Position numbers and translations under genes: made by a program | DNA from: Novipirellula herctigrandis | Lineage (GTDB): Bacteria; Planctomycetota; Planctomycetia; Pirellulales; Pirellulaceae | Length of the DNA stretch: 64,000 nt | Reading direction: 5' to 3' | Assembly: GCA_007859835.1 (NCBI GenBank) | Contig: SJPJ01000001.1 | Location: 3,460,794 to 3,524,793 of the forward strand | The notes under the pieces: model-generated | What the model was told of the DNA's origin: nothing | Database searches by the model: none | Seen by the model: only the letters and a program-made list of their open reading frames with translations | Shown here: positions 27,287 through 36,263 of the stretch, piece by piece | How positions within the stretch are numbered: position 1 is the first letter of the stretch | Layout: each line of letters begins with the position of its first letter

Positions 27287-30073
27287 ATGCCCGTCGAAAT
27301 CTCCGATCCATCTTTCAACTCCAGCGATGATGCTGACGAAATGACTGCAAAAGCAACTCTCGACGAAGCGTTTCAACAGTTTGCTGATGCGATGCCGTCG
27401 ATGGTTTGGGCCTGCGCTGCGGACGGATCGGCAATCTTCTTCAACCAGAAGTGGTGTGAGATGACTGGGCTGTCAATGGAAGACTCGCTGGGAGACGGAT
27501 GGGCGCGAGCCATCCATCCGGACGATCGAGAACGCACTTTGGCAACTTGGCAACACGCAACTCAAGCCCCTCACAGCCACGAGATCGAATTGCGGTATCG
27601 GATGGCGGACGGCTCGTACCGATGGCAGCTCACCAAAGCCATTCCGACGCACAATGCAGACGGAACAGTGAAGCACTGGCAGGGCGTCTGCACCGACATT
27701 GATGCTCAGCATGAGTCGTTCGAGAAAGAGTTGCGTGGCCGTAACCGGGTGTTACTGAATTTGGCAAAAGGGAAGCCACTGGCTGAAATACTTGGCAACA
27801 TCATCGAAGTGGCCGAGGAGGCGCGTCCGGAAATGATTGGCTCGATTCTTGTGTTAGATCAGCAGGAGGGATGCTTGCGGCATGGAGCATCACGGCAACT
27901 GCCCGCCTTCTACCTGGACGCGATCGACGGTGTTACTGCTGGTCCCAGCGTCGGATCATGCGGTACGGCTGCATTCACTGGAAAACGTGTGATCGTGGAG
28001 GACATTCAAAGCAGTTCTTTGTGGGAAGACTATCGTGATCTGGCGGCGCGGGCGAAATTGCGAGCATGCTGGTCCGAACCCATCCTTTCTCCGTGCGGAC
28101 GAGTTATCGGCACGTTCGCAATGTACTACGCTGAACCTCGGACGCCCGACGACGGCGACTTACAGTTCATCGCGAGCTTTGCAAAGCTCGCGGCAATTGC
28201 GATTGAACACGTCAGAGCGGACAACAAGCTGCGTCAAATGGCGGCGATCGTCGATTCAACGGATGACGTCATCATTTTGAAGAACATGGATGGTGTGATT
28301 GAAAAATGGAATCGGGGGGCGGAGCGTGTCTATGGATATTCAGTGACAGAAGCCGTGGGTCAGTCAATCAAGATGCTCGTTCCCGAAGATCGAATCGATG
28401 AACTCGATGAAAATACTCGGCGTTTGCGGCAGGGCGAACGTGTGGAACACTTTGAGACGACTCGCCTGACCAAGGATGGGCGGCAGATTCACGTGTCGTC
28501 GACGATCTCGCCAGTGCTGGACTCTGAAGGAAACTTGTCGCACTTTGTTGAAGTTCAAAACGACACTACATCACGAGTGCAAGCGAGTGCGGAATTGGAT
28601 CGTGAACGATCAGTGTTGGAAGCCATCGTTCACGGCGTTCCCGATGCCATGTTGCTAGCCGGTCTTGATCGCAAACTAACGTTTTGCAATGAGGGTGCGT
28701 GCCGCACTTTTGGGTACGAACGTTCTGAAATGGAAGGTCAATCAGCAGCGATCTTGTACGCCGATAATAATGATTTCCTAAGGCAAGGTGAGCGGCGATT
28801 CAATCCAAAGACAAGTCCTCAAAACAACATCTTTGAGATCAATTGGCGACGTAAGAACGGCGAGGTGTTTGCTGGAGAAGTCGTCGGGACAATCATTCGT
28901 AATTCCCATGGAAACCCGATCGGCTATTTGGCGATCATCCGTGATGTCTCTGATCGCAAGCGAAGTGAAGCAATCATCAAAGAAAGCCAGCGTCAGCTGT
29001 CGACGTTGTTCAACAATCTTCCCGGAGCGGCGTTTCGATGTAAGTGTGACAACGACTGGACGATGGAATACATCAGCGGTCGCTGTCAGGAACTGACGGG
29101 ATACACTCCCGAAGAATTCATGTCCCCTACGTTAGTTGATGATCCCGCGTTCCCCAGTTGGGCATCCGTCATCCTTGCTGAAGATCGAGAGAACGTCGCA
29201 ACCGAAGTTCGGCAAGCGGTTTCGGACAAGCGGCCGTTTCAATTGGTCTATCGAATCCTTCACCGCAACGGTGAGGTTCGCTGGTTGTGGGAGCAGGGCG
29301 AGAGTGTCTTGGGCGATGACGGGAGAGTCGTTGCGTTGGAGGGATATATCTCTGACATCACCGAACTTCACGAATCTCGCGAGCAACTCGTGCAAGCCGA
29401 ACGCCTCGCGGCAGTCGGACAAATGATTTCCGCCATCGCGCACGAAAGCCGCAACGCGCTCCAGCGAATCCAAGTCGGCACGGACATGCTCGGACTCGAA
29501 CTTGATGCAAACTCTGATGCGCACAACGACCTCCACCGAATCAATCGTGCCAAAGAAGACCTGTTGCATCTGAATGAAGACCTGCGAAGTTACTCGGCTC
29601 CCATCCAACTTGACCTGGGCGAGAAAAATCTCGCTGAAGTTTGGCGTCAAGCCTGGGGCCTTCTGGATGTTTCACGAAAGGAGCGGGACGCAGAACTAAC
29701 GGAAGAAACCGGCGGTCTCGAACTAACGTGCAACATCGACGCGTTCCGAATCGAACAGGTGTTTCGTAATCTGATGGAGAACGCTCTGGCGGCATGCAGT
29801 GTCCGAGTTCAGATCACGGTGTCATGCACCGAATCCGAAATTAATGGCGCACCAGCGGTGTGCGTATCGGTCCGCGATAACGGACCAGGATTAACTGAAG
29901 AGCAGAGATCACGAATTTTCGACGCATTCTTCACGACAAAGTCGAAAGGCACAGGCTTAGGCATGGCAATTGCTAAACGTATAGTCGAAGCACATCAGGG
30001 AACCATCGCGGTCGGAGACGCCAAGGACGGCGGGGCCGAGTTCCTCATCACATTGCCACGGACACTTCAGTGA
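27287..30073 (+). CDS. multi-PAS/GAF sensor histidine kinase
   Basis: 928 residues without a signal peptide or clear transmembrane helix, so a cytoplasmic sensor. Order: PAS (~25-150, WACAADGSAIFFNQKWCEMTG), GAF (~160-310, with VGSCGTAAFTGKRVIVEDI), three more PAS domains (~315-690), then the dimerisation helix with IAHESRNALQRI (phospho-acceptor His ~719) and an ATPase domain showing NLMENALAA, DNGPGLTEEQ and GTGLGMAIAKRIV. It should phosphorylate the receiver encoded next (its start overlaps this stop) and/or the divergent NtrC-type regulator. The signal is unknown; the several PAS domains and GAF point to redox, light or small-ligand sensing. Confidence 0.93.
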   Translation: MPVEISDPSFNSSDDADEMTAKATLDEAFQQFADAMPSMVWACAADGSAIFFNQKWCEMTGLSMEDSLGDGWARAIHPDDRERTLATWQHATQAPHSHEIELRYRMADGSYRWQLTKAIPTHNADGTVKHWQGVCTDIDAQHESFEKELRGRNRVLLNLAKGKPLAEILGNIIEVAEEARPEMIGSILVLDQQEGCLRHGASRQLPAFYLDAIDGVTAGPSVGSCGTAAFTGKRVIVEDIQSSSLWEDYRDLAARAKLRACWSEPILSPCGRVIGTFAMYYAEPRTPDDGDLQFIASFAKLAAIAIEHVRADNKLRQMAAIVDSTDDVIILKNMDGVIEKWNRGAERVYGYSVTEAVGQSIKMLVPEDRIDELDENTRRLRQGERVEHFETTRLTKDGRQIHVSSTISPVLDSEGNLSHFVEVQNDTTSRVQASAELDRERSVLEAIVHGVPDAMLLAGLDRKLTFCNEGACRTFGYERSEMEGQSAAILYADNNDFLRQGERRFNPKTSPQNNIFEINWRRKNGEVFAGEVVGTIIRNSHGNPIGYLAIIRDVSDRKRSEAIIKESQRQLSTLFNNLPGAAFRCKCDNDWTMEYISGRCQELTGYTPEEFMSPTLVDDPAFPSWASVILAEDRENVATEVRQAVSDKRPFQLVYRILHRNGEVRWLWEQGESVLGDDGRVVALEGYISDITELHESREQLVQAERLAAVGQMISAIAHESRNALQRIQVGTDMLGLELDANSDAHNDLHRINRAKEDLLHLNEDLRSYSAPIQLDLGEKNLAEVWRQAWGLLDVSRKERDAELTEETGGLELTCNIDAFRIEQVFRNLMENALAACSVRVQITVSCTESEINGAPAVCVSVRDNGPGLTEEQRSRIFDAFFTTKSKGTGLGMAIAKRIVEAHQGTIAVGDAKDGGAEFLITLPRTLQ

Positions 30074-30432
30074 TACGCTCCATAAAAATTGCCATCGCCG
30101 ATGACGAAGAGGACATTCGTCAGTATTTCCGACGACTCCTCCCAAGACTCGGCTACGAACTAGTCGGCGAAGCAGAGAACGGGCGCGAGCTGGTCGAACT
30201 TTGTCAATCAGTAAAACCAGACCTCGTCATCACGGACGTCATGATGCCGAAGATGTCTGGAATTGAAGCGGCTGACGAAATCATCAAAACACTGTCGGTA
30301 CCGATCATCATTCTCTCGTCGCACGAAAAACCAAACGGCGACACGAACACCTTCATCGTTGACTACCTACAAAAGCCAGTAAGCATCCCCGACCTACAAG
30401 CCGCCATCACCCGAGCTTGCCCCGCGTCGTGA
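30070..30432 (+). CDS. single-domain response regulator (CheY-like)
   Basis: 120 residues, only a receiver domain: acidic pocket DDEED near residue 11, phospho-acceptor Asp at ~56 in LVITDVMMPKMSG, Ser/Thr switch in IIILSSHEKP, and Lys in DYLQKPVS. The GTG start overlaps the kinase stop codon, indicating coupled translation. With no output domain it may act as a phosphate relay or sink between the kinase and another regulator such as the divergent NtrC-type protein. Confidence 0.9.
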   Translation: MIRSIKIAIADDEEDIRQYFRRLLPRLGYELVGEAENGRELVELCQSVKPDLVITDVMMPKMSGIEAADEIIKTLSVPIIILSSHEKPNGDTNTFIVDYLQKPVSIPDLQAAITRACPAS

Positions 30433-30587
30433 GCGTTCTCTGTTCACAAGGTGGCTGCTTGTTACCACGCCGTTTGCTTTGGCCCCACCGAACCGGACGG
30501 TTCATGTCTGGCTCGGGTTAACGGGTTTTCAGTTGCGGACTCACATCGCGCCCGATGGCAATGACCAACTGCGTCCGGTTGGTGGGC

Positions 30588-30593
30588 TATAAT
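30588..30593 (+). promoter_or_regulatory. possible -10 box directly before jetA
   Basis: A perfect TATAAT ends 6 nt before the preferred jetA ATG (30600). A transcript starting there would be leaderless. No good -35 box is visible at 17 bp, so this is tentative. Confidence 0.3.
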
Positions 30594-30599
30594 GTTTCG

Positions 30600-32129
30600 A
30601 TGGAAATTGAAGATGTCCTTGCATTCTTAGATTCGTCACCCACGGTTCGACTGCTTCGAGCCGATCAGGGGGCGTTCGTCCTTTTTTTCCTACGCCAGTC
30701 GCTTAAACTGACAGGGGAAGACTCTGCAACCTCGCTGTCACATGATGAACTGCGGCATCAGCTCGGCATCTTCCAGGAGAGCCTAAATAGCGATGGATAC
30801 AACGTGCTATCGGGATCGGCGGATCGTTACTTGCGGGAATGGTCGGACGCGGGCTGGCTGCGACGGTTTTTGCCCGCGGATTCGTCCGGCGCCAGTTATC
30901 AATTGACTCGCTATACCGAAAATGCTATCCAGTTTGTCGATGCGGCTCTGTCTCGCGAAAATCGGATGGTCGGCACCGAAAGCCGATTGAGGCTGGTGAT
31001 TGACACACTGACGGATCTGGTGCGCGGTTCATCGGCGGATCCGAACAGACGTTTGGAGTCTCTGCTTGCTGAGCGTGATCGACTGGATCGAGAGATCGAA
31101 GCGATCCGTGCAGGAACGCCCGTGGAGACCTATCACCCGGCTCAGATTCGTGAGCGGTTTTACACTGCCGTCGATATGCTCAAGACACTGCAAGGCGACT
31201 TTCGCGCGGTCGAAGATCAGTTCGACGAAATTGCTCGCGAGGTGACACACAGTGCATTGGATCTCGATCGAGGCCGAGGAGAGATTTTGGCTGGCGCGCT
31301 CGACGCCGAGGATTTGGTCAAGCAGCAGGACGAAGGAGTCAGCTTCAATGCCTTCGTGTCATTCCTCTTTTCACCACAAGCTCAAGCACGGCTTCGAGAA
31401 ACGATTGCGGAAGTGATCCGACTCGAAGCCATCGCTAACGACAGCGGCGCGATCGAGCATGTCCGAGCGATGGTGCCATCGCTGCTGGCCGAAGCCGAGA
31501 ATGTGCTTCGCCAAACGGGACGGCTCTCGCAAACCTTGCGCCGGTTACTGGACAATCAATCGACGGGACACCGCCAACGGACCGCAGAGGTTTTACGAGA
31601 TATCCGCACTTTGGCAATCAAGATGAAGCAGTCGGTGGATCAGTCCGGCGAGCCGGTGCCGCTGAAAATCGGTTTGCGAGTGAATACATCCATCGGTGTC
31701 AGTTCACCGTTTACGCGTCCATTCTGGACTCCGCCACAGGTGTTCGACGTTGCTCCGGAAACGCATGAAATTGACTGGGAAACAGCTAAGCAACAGGCAC
31801 TCAAATTAGCAGGAATGCAACGATTGCAATGGGATCGAATGCGAGACCTGATTCACAGAGTGACGGATTCACAGCCCACGGTTTCACTGTCACAATTGCT
31901 GGAGCATCGTCCGCCAAAAGTTGGAGTGATCGAATTGGTCGGATGGATGCAAATCGCTCATGAAGATGGACACCGCATTGATCGTGACGCGAGCGAACTG
32001 GTTGTCGTCACAACCGCTGATCCGTTGACCGGACGCACTAGCACCGTTCGTGTACGCGTGCCGTTGGTCTCGTTTTTCCAGACCCATCAGGCGAAGAATG
32101 AAACCGTACGAAAAGGTAAACCCCGATGA
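30600..32129 (+). CDS. jetA: Wadjet JetA (DUF3375, MukF/kleisin-like)
   Basis: About 509 residues of the DUF3375 family, the kleisin-like subunit of type I Wadjet. The start MEIEDVLAFLDSSPTVRLLRA is characteristic; an upstream in-frame ATG at 30555 would add 15 residues but the conserved sequence begins at 30600. The N-terminal region is a winged-helix dimer part, followed by helical segments (LLAERDRLDREIEAIRAG) and a C-terminal domain that binds the SMC head. Its stop overlaps the jetB start (ATGA). Wadjet complexes recognise and cut closed circular plasmids after loop extrusion. The gene order A-B-C-D that follows makes the assignment firm. Confidence 0.9.
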   Translation: MEIEDVLAFLDSSPTVRLLRADQGAFVLFFLRQSLKLTGEDSATSLSHDELRHQLGIFQESLNSDGYNVLSGSADRYLREWSDAGWLRRFLPADSSGASYQLTRYTENAIQFVDAALSRENRMVGTESRLRLVIDTLTDLVRGSSADPNRRLESLLAERDRLDREIEAIRAGTPVETYHPAQIRERFYTAVDMLKTLQGDFRAVEDQFDEIAREVTHSALDLDRGRGEILAGALDAEDLVKQQDEGVSFNAFVSFLFSPQAQARLRETIAEVIRLEAIANDSGAIEHVRAMVPSLLAEAENVLRQTGRLSQTLRRLLDNQSTGHRQRTAEVLRDIRTLAIKMKQSVDQSGEPVPLKIGLRVNTSIGVSSPFTRPFWTPPQVFDVAPETHEIDWETAKQQALKLAGMQRLQWDRMRDLIHRVTDSQPTVSLSQLLEHRPPKVGVIELVGWMQIAHEDGHRIDRDASELVVVTTADPLTGRTSTVRVRVPLVSFFQTHQAKNETVRKGKPR

Positions 32130-32881
32130 ATGATTCGCCGTCCGACGTGACACTCCCCCCTGACATGCTGCCGCCGCCGGTGCCGTGGGCCTCGGCAGCG
32201 GTGCGATTGCTGCAGGGAATCGTTTATCACGATGATGCTGGCAACGCATGGGATTGCATTTTGTCCGGTGCCACGCCGCTGAGCGATTACTTTGCACGGA
32301 TCGGCTTGTTATTGATCGTCAATGAAGAAGACGGGTTTGCCTATTTGCGACAGATCGAACCGGAAACGTTACCGCCGGATTACCCATCGATCCCTAAGCT
32401 GTTTCGAAGCGTTCGATTGACCTTTGAGGCGTCGTTGTTGTGCGTATTACTTCGTGAGGAACTGCGTCGTTTCGAGGAAGAGATTCATCGTGACAGTCGA
32501 TGCGTTGTGTTGCAGTCGTCGCTCTTGAAAATCTGGCAAACGCTGGTGCCCGGGGAAGAGGATGACGTGCGAGCTAGCCGTAGTCTGGGTGGCCAGCTTC
32601 GCAAGCTTGAAGAACTCAAATTTGTTCGACAGTTTGAGAAGGAACCGGCAAGCTGGGAGGTCCGCCGAATTTTGAAAGCCAGATTGCCGCTTCAAGAACT
32701 TGAGCGATTGCGACTCGATTTGGAAGCTGAGTTGCAGAGACGCGGGGAGGGTGACGAAGTGACCGATGACGAAGAAGCCAGTGACGTGGAAGCCAGTGAC
32801 GTGGAAGCCAGTGACGTGGAAGCCAGTGACGTGGAAGCCAGTGACGTGGAAGCCAGTGACGTGGAACCGTCCAATGACTAA
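32126..32881 (+). CDS. jetB: Wadjet JetB (DUF4194, MukE/KITE-like)
   Basis: 251 residues. The body (~1-210) matches DUF4194: CILSGATPLSDYFARIGLLLI, a middle helix SVRLTFEASLLCVLLREELR, and a winged-helix end RRILKARLPLQELERLRLDL. It is the KITE subunit that binds JetA. The C-terminus is odd: after an acidic linker come six copies of the pentapeptide ASDVE, encoded by a perfect 15-bp tandem repeat. This tail is disordered and very acidic and is unlikely to be needed for the core fold. The gene overlaps jetC by 8 bp or, if jetC starts farther upstream, by much more. Confidence 0.9.
   Translation: MNDSPSDVTLPPDMLPPPVPWASAAVRLLQGIVYHDDAGNAWDCILSGATPLSDYFARIGLLLIVNEEDGFAYLRQIEPETLPPDYPSIPKLFRSVRLTFEASLLCVLLREELRRFEEEIHRDSRCVVLQSSLLKIWQTLVPGEEDDVRASRSLGGQLRKLEELKFVRQFEKEPASWEVRRILKARLPLQELERLRLDLEAELQRRGEGDEVTDDEEASDVEASDVEASDVEASDVEASDVEASDVEPSND
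32774..32863 (+). repeat. six-copy 15-bp tandem repeat at the jetB/jetC junction
   Basis: Six perfect copies of GAAGCCAGTGACGTG. In the jetB frame it codes ASDVE repeats. In the jetC frame it is also open and codes PVTWK repeats from an ATG at 32766. Because the unit is a multiple of three, copy-number changes keep both frames open. Confidence 0.95.
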
Positions 32882-35800
32882 ACCCACCGCACGCAGCCGT
32901 CCACTTCCATTTGCAGATGATCCGGTTATCCAAAATCGGATGCCAGGTTTTCGGCTTGCCTCGTTCGAGGTGTTCAATTGGGGCACGTTCGATGGGCAAG
33001 TTCATTCGATCGCGCCCAATGGAACGACGTGCTTGCTGGTCGGTGAAAATGGTGCTGGCAAGTCGACGTTGGTCGATGCGATGCTGACGTTATTGGTGCG
33101 GCCCGGTGTGCGTAACTACAATGTTGCCGCGGGAGCCACCAAGAAAGAACGCGACGAGCGCACGTACATTCGTGGAGCTTACGATCGTACCGCGGGCCGT
33201 GACGAGAAGCCTCAGATTCAATACCTTCGCGAGGGAAGCAGCTACTACACGGCGCTGTTGGCAACGTTCAACAGCAGTACTTCGGGCAAGTCATTTACCG
33301 TCTGCCAAGTGATGTATTTGACATCGGCTGGCGATCGAAAACTGGTTTACGGATTTGACACGAAGCCACGTACGATCGCCGGTGACCTAGGCGGTTTGAA
33401 ATCCGGCAGCGACATCAAGTCGATGATGGTTGACCGCGGTTTTCAAGTCACTGAAAGCTACAAACAGTATCACTCGTGGATACAGAGGCAGGTCAAATTT
33501 CGCGCCAAGGCGATGGACATTTTCAATCAAACTGTCGCGGTAAAGGATGTCCAACGACTTGACCAATTCATCCGCGACCACATGTTGGAAAAGAAACCTT
33601 GGAACGACAAAGTTTCCAATCTTTTAAAACACTTTGCCGAACTCAGTGAAGCCCACCGTGCGTTAGTTCAAGTCCGTCAGCAATCCGAGCTACTCGTTCC
33701 CATCATGAAAGCAGGGGATCGGTATCGTAAAACGAATGAGAAACTGTATGCTGCACGCGACCAGCTCGCCGCGACGGGACTGTACTTTGATTTTGTGACC
33801 GGCGAACTGTTGCGGCCGCTCTGCGAAAAATGGCAGCTTCGCATCGCTCATTTGAGTGAACAAATCAGCTTGCTGGATGCATCGCTCAAGAATAAACGTG
33901 GGGAAGCAGCTGGAGTGGAGCACGAGATTCAGCACAGCGGTGGATTTCGACTGCAACAGCTGCCGCTTTTGATCCAAAGGCAGGATCAGTTTGCCAAGTC
34001 CAAATATGACAAGCGTCTGATCTTTGAATCGAAACTGAAACAGCTCGGCATCTCCTCGACGATCACTAGCACCGAACAACTTGCAAAAGTTCACTCACGA
34101 GTTGCGAAAACCGGCGAAAAGCTGACCAAGGATCGCGAGACCACCGTTTCTGAACTCGAGAAACAAAACTACCAAGTCGGCGTGCTCAAACAACAACTAA
34201 CCGACGACGAAAGCGAGCTTGAATCTCTCAAGCGTCGCAGAGGAAACCTGCCGGACGCATTCATCGAAATACGATCCGATCTGTGCCAAGCCTTCAAGCT
34301 CTCACCAACCGATTTACCTTTTGCTGCCGAACTGATCACCGTCGATCCGGATCACCGTCGCTGGGAAGCGTCAATTGAACAAGTTCTGTACTCCTTTGCT
34401 CGGACTCTGCTGGTTCCTGATGATTTGTACGCCAAGGTTTCCGGCTACGTCGATTCTCAACGTTTGACTGACGCGTGCGGCCGTGGGTTGCGATTGACGT
34501 ATGACCGCGTTGGCGCGGGAACTGCGAGCACGGCACCGAAATGGTCGGAGCTTCGTTTGCCAGACATGCTTCACTACCGCGACGATCATCCGCTGACGCC
34601 TTCCGTCCGCGGTGAAATCCAATCGCGGTTCGATCACCTAGCCTGTGAGAATATTTCCGAATTCCAGATGGCGTCCCGACGTGCGATGACCATTCACCGG
34701 CATGTGAAGCAAAACCAACGGCAACATGCTAAGGATGATCGTGGTGGGCCGGATGACCGCCGGCATTTTGTGCTCGGCTGGGACAACAAGCCCAAACGCG
34801 AAGCCTTGGCACAGTCGATCGATAAACAAAGGATAGAGATCGCGAGAGTCGAAGATTCCATCGCATCGCTGCGGCGATCGAGCGAGCACGCGACCCGGTT
34901 GCTGAGCGTGTTGGAAGAGTTGGCGGAACTAACCGAGTTCGATACGATCGACGATCACCGTCACGACTTTGAAGCCTCTCAGTTGCGTCTCGAGAAACAA
35001 AAGCTGGAAGCATCCAACGACCATGTGCGTGAGCTGAAGTCGAAATTGAGCCAACTCAGTGCCGAAGTGATGGGATTGGATGCGGATCGCGATCGCTTTG
35101 TCGGAGAACGGTCGCACTTGGAGACGGAGGTCGCGAAGAGTGGGACCATTTCAATGCGAGTCGATGCCAAACTCGCGTCCGCCGCCGAGGAAGGGCGTCT
35201 TGAACAGGCTCGGTCGCAATTCGATGGCATCGCGGAACAACTCGGTAGCCGCACGCTTACACTTGAAAATCTTGGCTTGTTGCCTCGTGACGTTTCGGAC
35301 GAACTGTCAGCCAAAGTCGCACAAGTCGAACAACGCATCGACCCCATTCGGGATAACCTGACCAAGGCGATGGGGCGGCTTTTGACGAAGTTCCCCCTTT
35401 TTGAGTCCGAACTTGATCCGACGCCGCAGGCTCTGCCTAGCTTTGAGCAGCTTGCCGAACAAATCAACAAAGATGACCTACCGAAACATGAACGACGTTT
35501 CAAACAGCGTCTGAAGGAAAAGGTACTGCAAGAGATCGGTCTGCTGCACGGTTCGCTGGAAGACGAACGCGAGGAGATTCGCAGCAAGATCGAAACACTT
35601 AACGAAGCTCTGCGGCGATTGGATTGGAACCCCGGTACGTTCATGCGTCTGGAACCAAGTGATACAGCCGACGCCGAAATTCGCGATTTCCGCCGAGAGC
35701 TGGCTGGTTGCTTGGAAGGCACACTTGACGGGACCGATGATGCCAACGAGGCCACGTTCAAGAAGATCGAAAAGCTTGTCGAGCGATTACGCGACGATGC

Positions 35801-36263
35801 GAATTTACGATGGCGGGAAAAAGTAATCGATGTTCGTAACTGGTTTAAGTTTGCTGCTCGCGAGTACGACGCGGCGACGGGTGATGCGGGCAGTTACTAC
35901 GATGGCGGCACTGGGCAATCGGGCGGCGAGAAAGGCAAACTGGCGTTCTTGGTGTTGGTCGCAGCGATCGCCTATCAATACGACTTGCGCCCAGACGATC
36001 CCGGCGCGGACCGCTTTCATTTCGTTATGGTCGATGAAATGTTTTCACGCAGCGACGACACGCGAGCCAAGTACGCCTTGAATCTATTTGCCCAATTCGG
36101 TTTGCAACTGGCCATCGTCGCACCGTTGGATGCCAAGGCCCGCATCACGGAAAGCTATGTCGGCATCTATGGACACATCGTCAAAGACCCCGAAACCCAC
36201 CGTAGCGAGCTGATCAGTTTGACTGCCGAACAATACCAAGCGGTGCAGGACGAAGATGCATGA
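32874..36263 (+). CDS. jetC: Wadjet JetC (SMC-like MukB-type ATPase)
   Basis: About 1129 residues. The start FRLASFEVFNWGTFDGQVHS and Walker A GENGAGKSTLVDAM (~58-70) match JetC. Long coiled coils follow (~250-480 and ~640-960) around a hinge, and the C-terminal head carries the ABC signature QSGGEKGKLAF and Walker B FHFVMVDEMFSRSDD. It is the DNA-translocating motor of the Wadjet complex. ATG 32874 overlaps the jetB stop; the frame is open back to an ATG at 32766, which would add 36 residues made largely of PVTWK repeats and has no well-placed ribosome-binding site. The jetD gene overlaps its stop by 4 bp. Confidence 0.93.
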   Translation: MTKPTARSRPLPFADDPVIQNRMPGFRLASFEVFNWGTFDGQVHSIAPNGTTCLLVGENGAGKSTLVDAMLTLLVRPGVRNYNVAAGATKKERDERTYIRGAYDRTAGRDEKPQIQYLREGSSYYTALLATFNSSTSGKSFTVCQVMYLTSAGDRKLVYGFDTKPRTIAGDLGGLKSGSDIKSMMVDRGFQVTESYKQYHSWIQRQVKFRAKAMDIFNQTVAVKDVQRLDQFIRDHMLEKKPWNDKVSNLLKHFAELSEAHRALVQVRQQSELLVPIMKAGDRYRKTNEKLYAARDQLAATGLYFDFVTGELLRPLCEKWQLRIAHLSEQISLLDASLKNKRGEAAGVEHEIQHSGGFRLQQLPLLIQRQDQFAKSKYDKRLIFESKLKQLGISSTITSTEQLAKVHSRVAKTGEKLTKDRETTVSELEKQNYQVGVLKQQLTDDESELESLKRRRGNLPDAFIEIRSDLCQAFKLSPTDLPFAAELITVDPDHRRWEASIEQVLYSFARTLLVPDDLYAKVSGYVDSQRLTDACGRGLRLTYDRVGAGTASTAPKWSELRLPDMLHYRDDHPLTPSVRGEIQSRFDHLACENISEFQMASRRAMTIHRHVKQNQRQHAKDDRGGPDDRRHFVLGWDNKPKREALAQSIDKQRIEIARVEDSIASLRRSSEHATRLLSVLEELAELTEFDTIDDHRHDFEASQLRLEKQKLEASNDHVRELKSKLSQLSAEVMGLDADRDRFVGERSHLETEVAKSGTISMRVDAKLASAAEEGRLEQARSQFDGIAEQLGSRTLTLENLGLLPRDVSDELSAKVAQVEQRIDPIRDNLTKAMGRLLTKFPLFESELDPTPQALPSFEQLAEQINKDDLPKHERRFKQRLKEKVLQEIGLLHGSLEDEREEIRSKIETLNEALRRLDWNPGTFMRLEPSDTADAEIRDFRRELAGCLEGTLDGTDDANEATFKKIEKLVERLRDDANLRWREKVIDVRNWFKFAAREYDAATGDAGSYYDGGTGQSGGEKGKLAFLVLVAAIAYQYDLRPDDPGADRFHFVMVDEMFSRSDDTRAKYALNLFAQFGLQLAIVAPLDAKARITESYVGIYGHIVKDPETHRSELISLTAEQYQAVQDEDA

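Noticed and set aside
32774-32863. CRISPR-like array at jetB/jetC
   Set aside because: Units are contiguous without spacers and lie in coding sequence.
32447-33005. Minus-strand frames over jetB/jetC (179 and 129 residues)
   Set aside because: Shadows of the 15-bp repeat, with repetitive HVTGF or LPRHW peptides and no independent coding signal.
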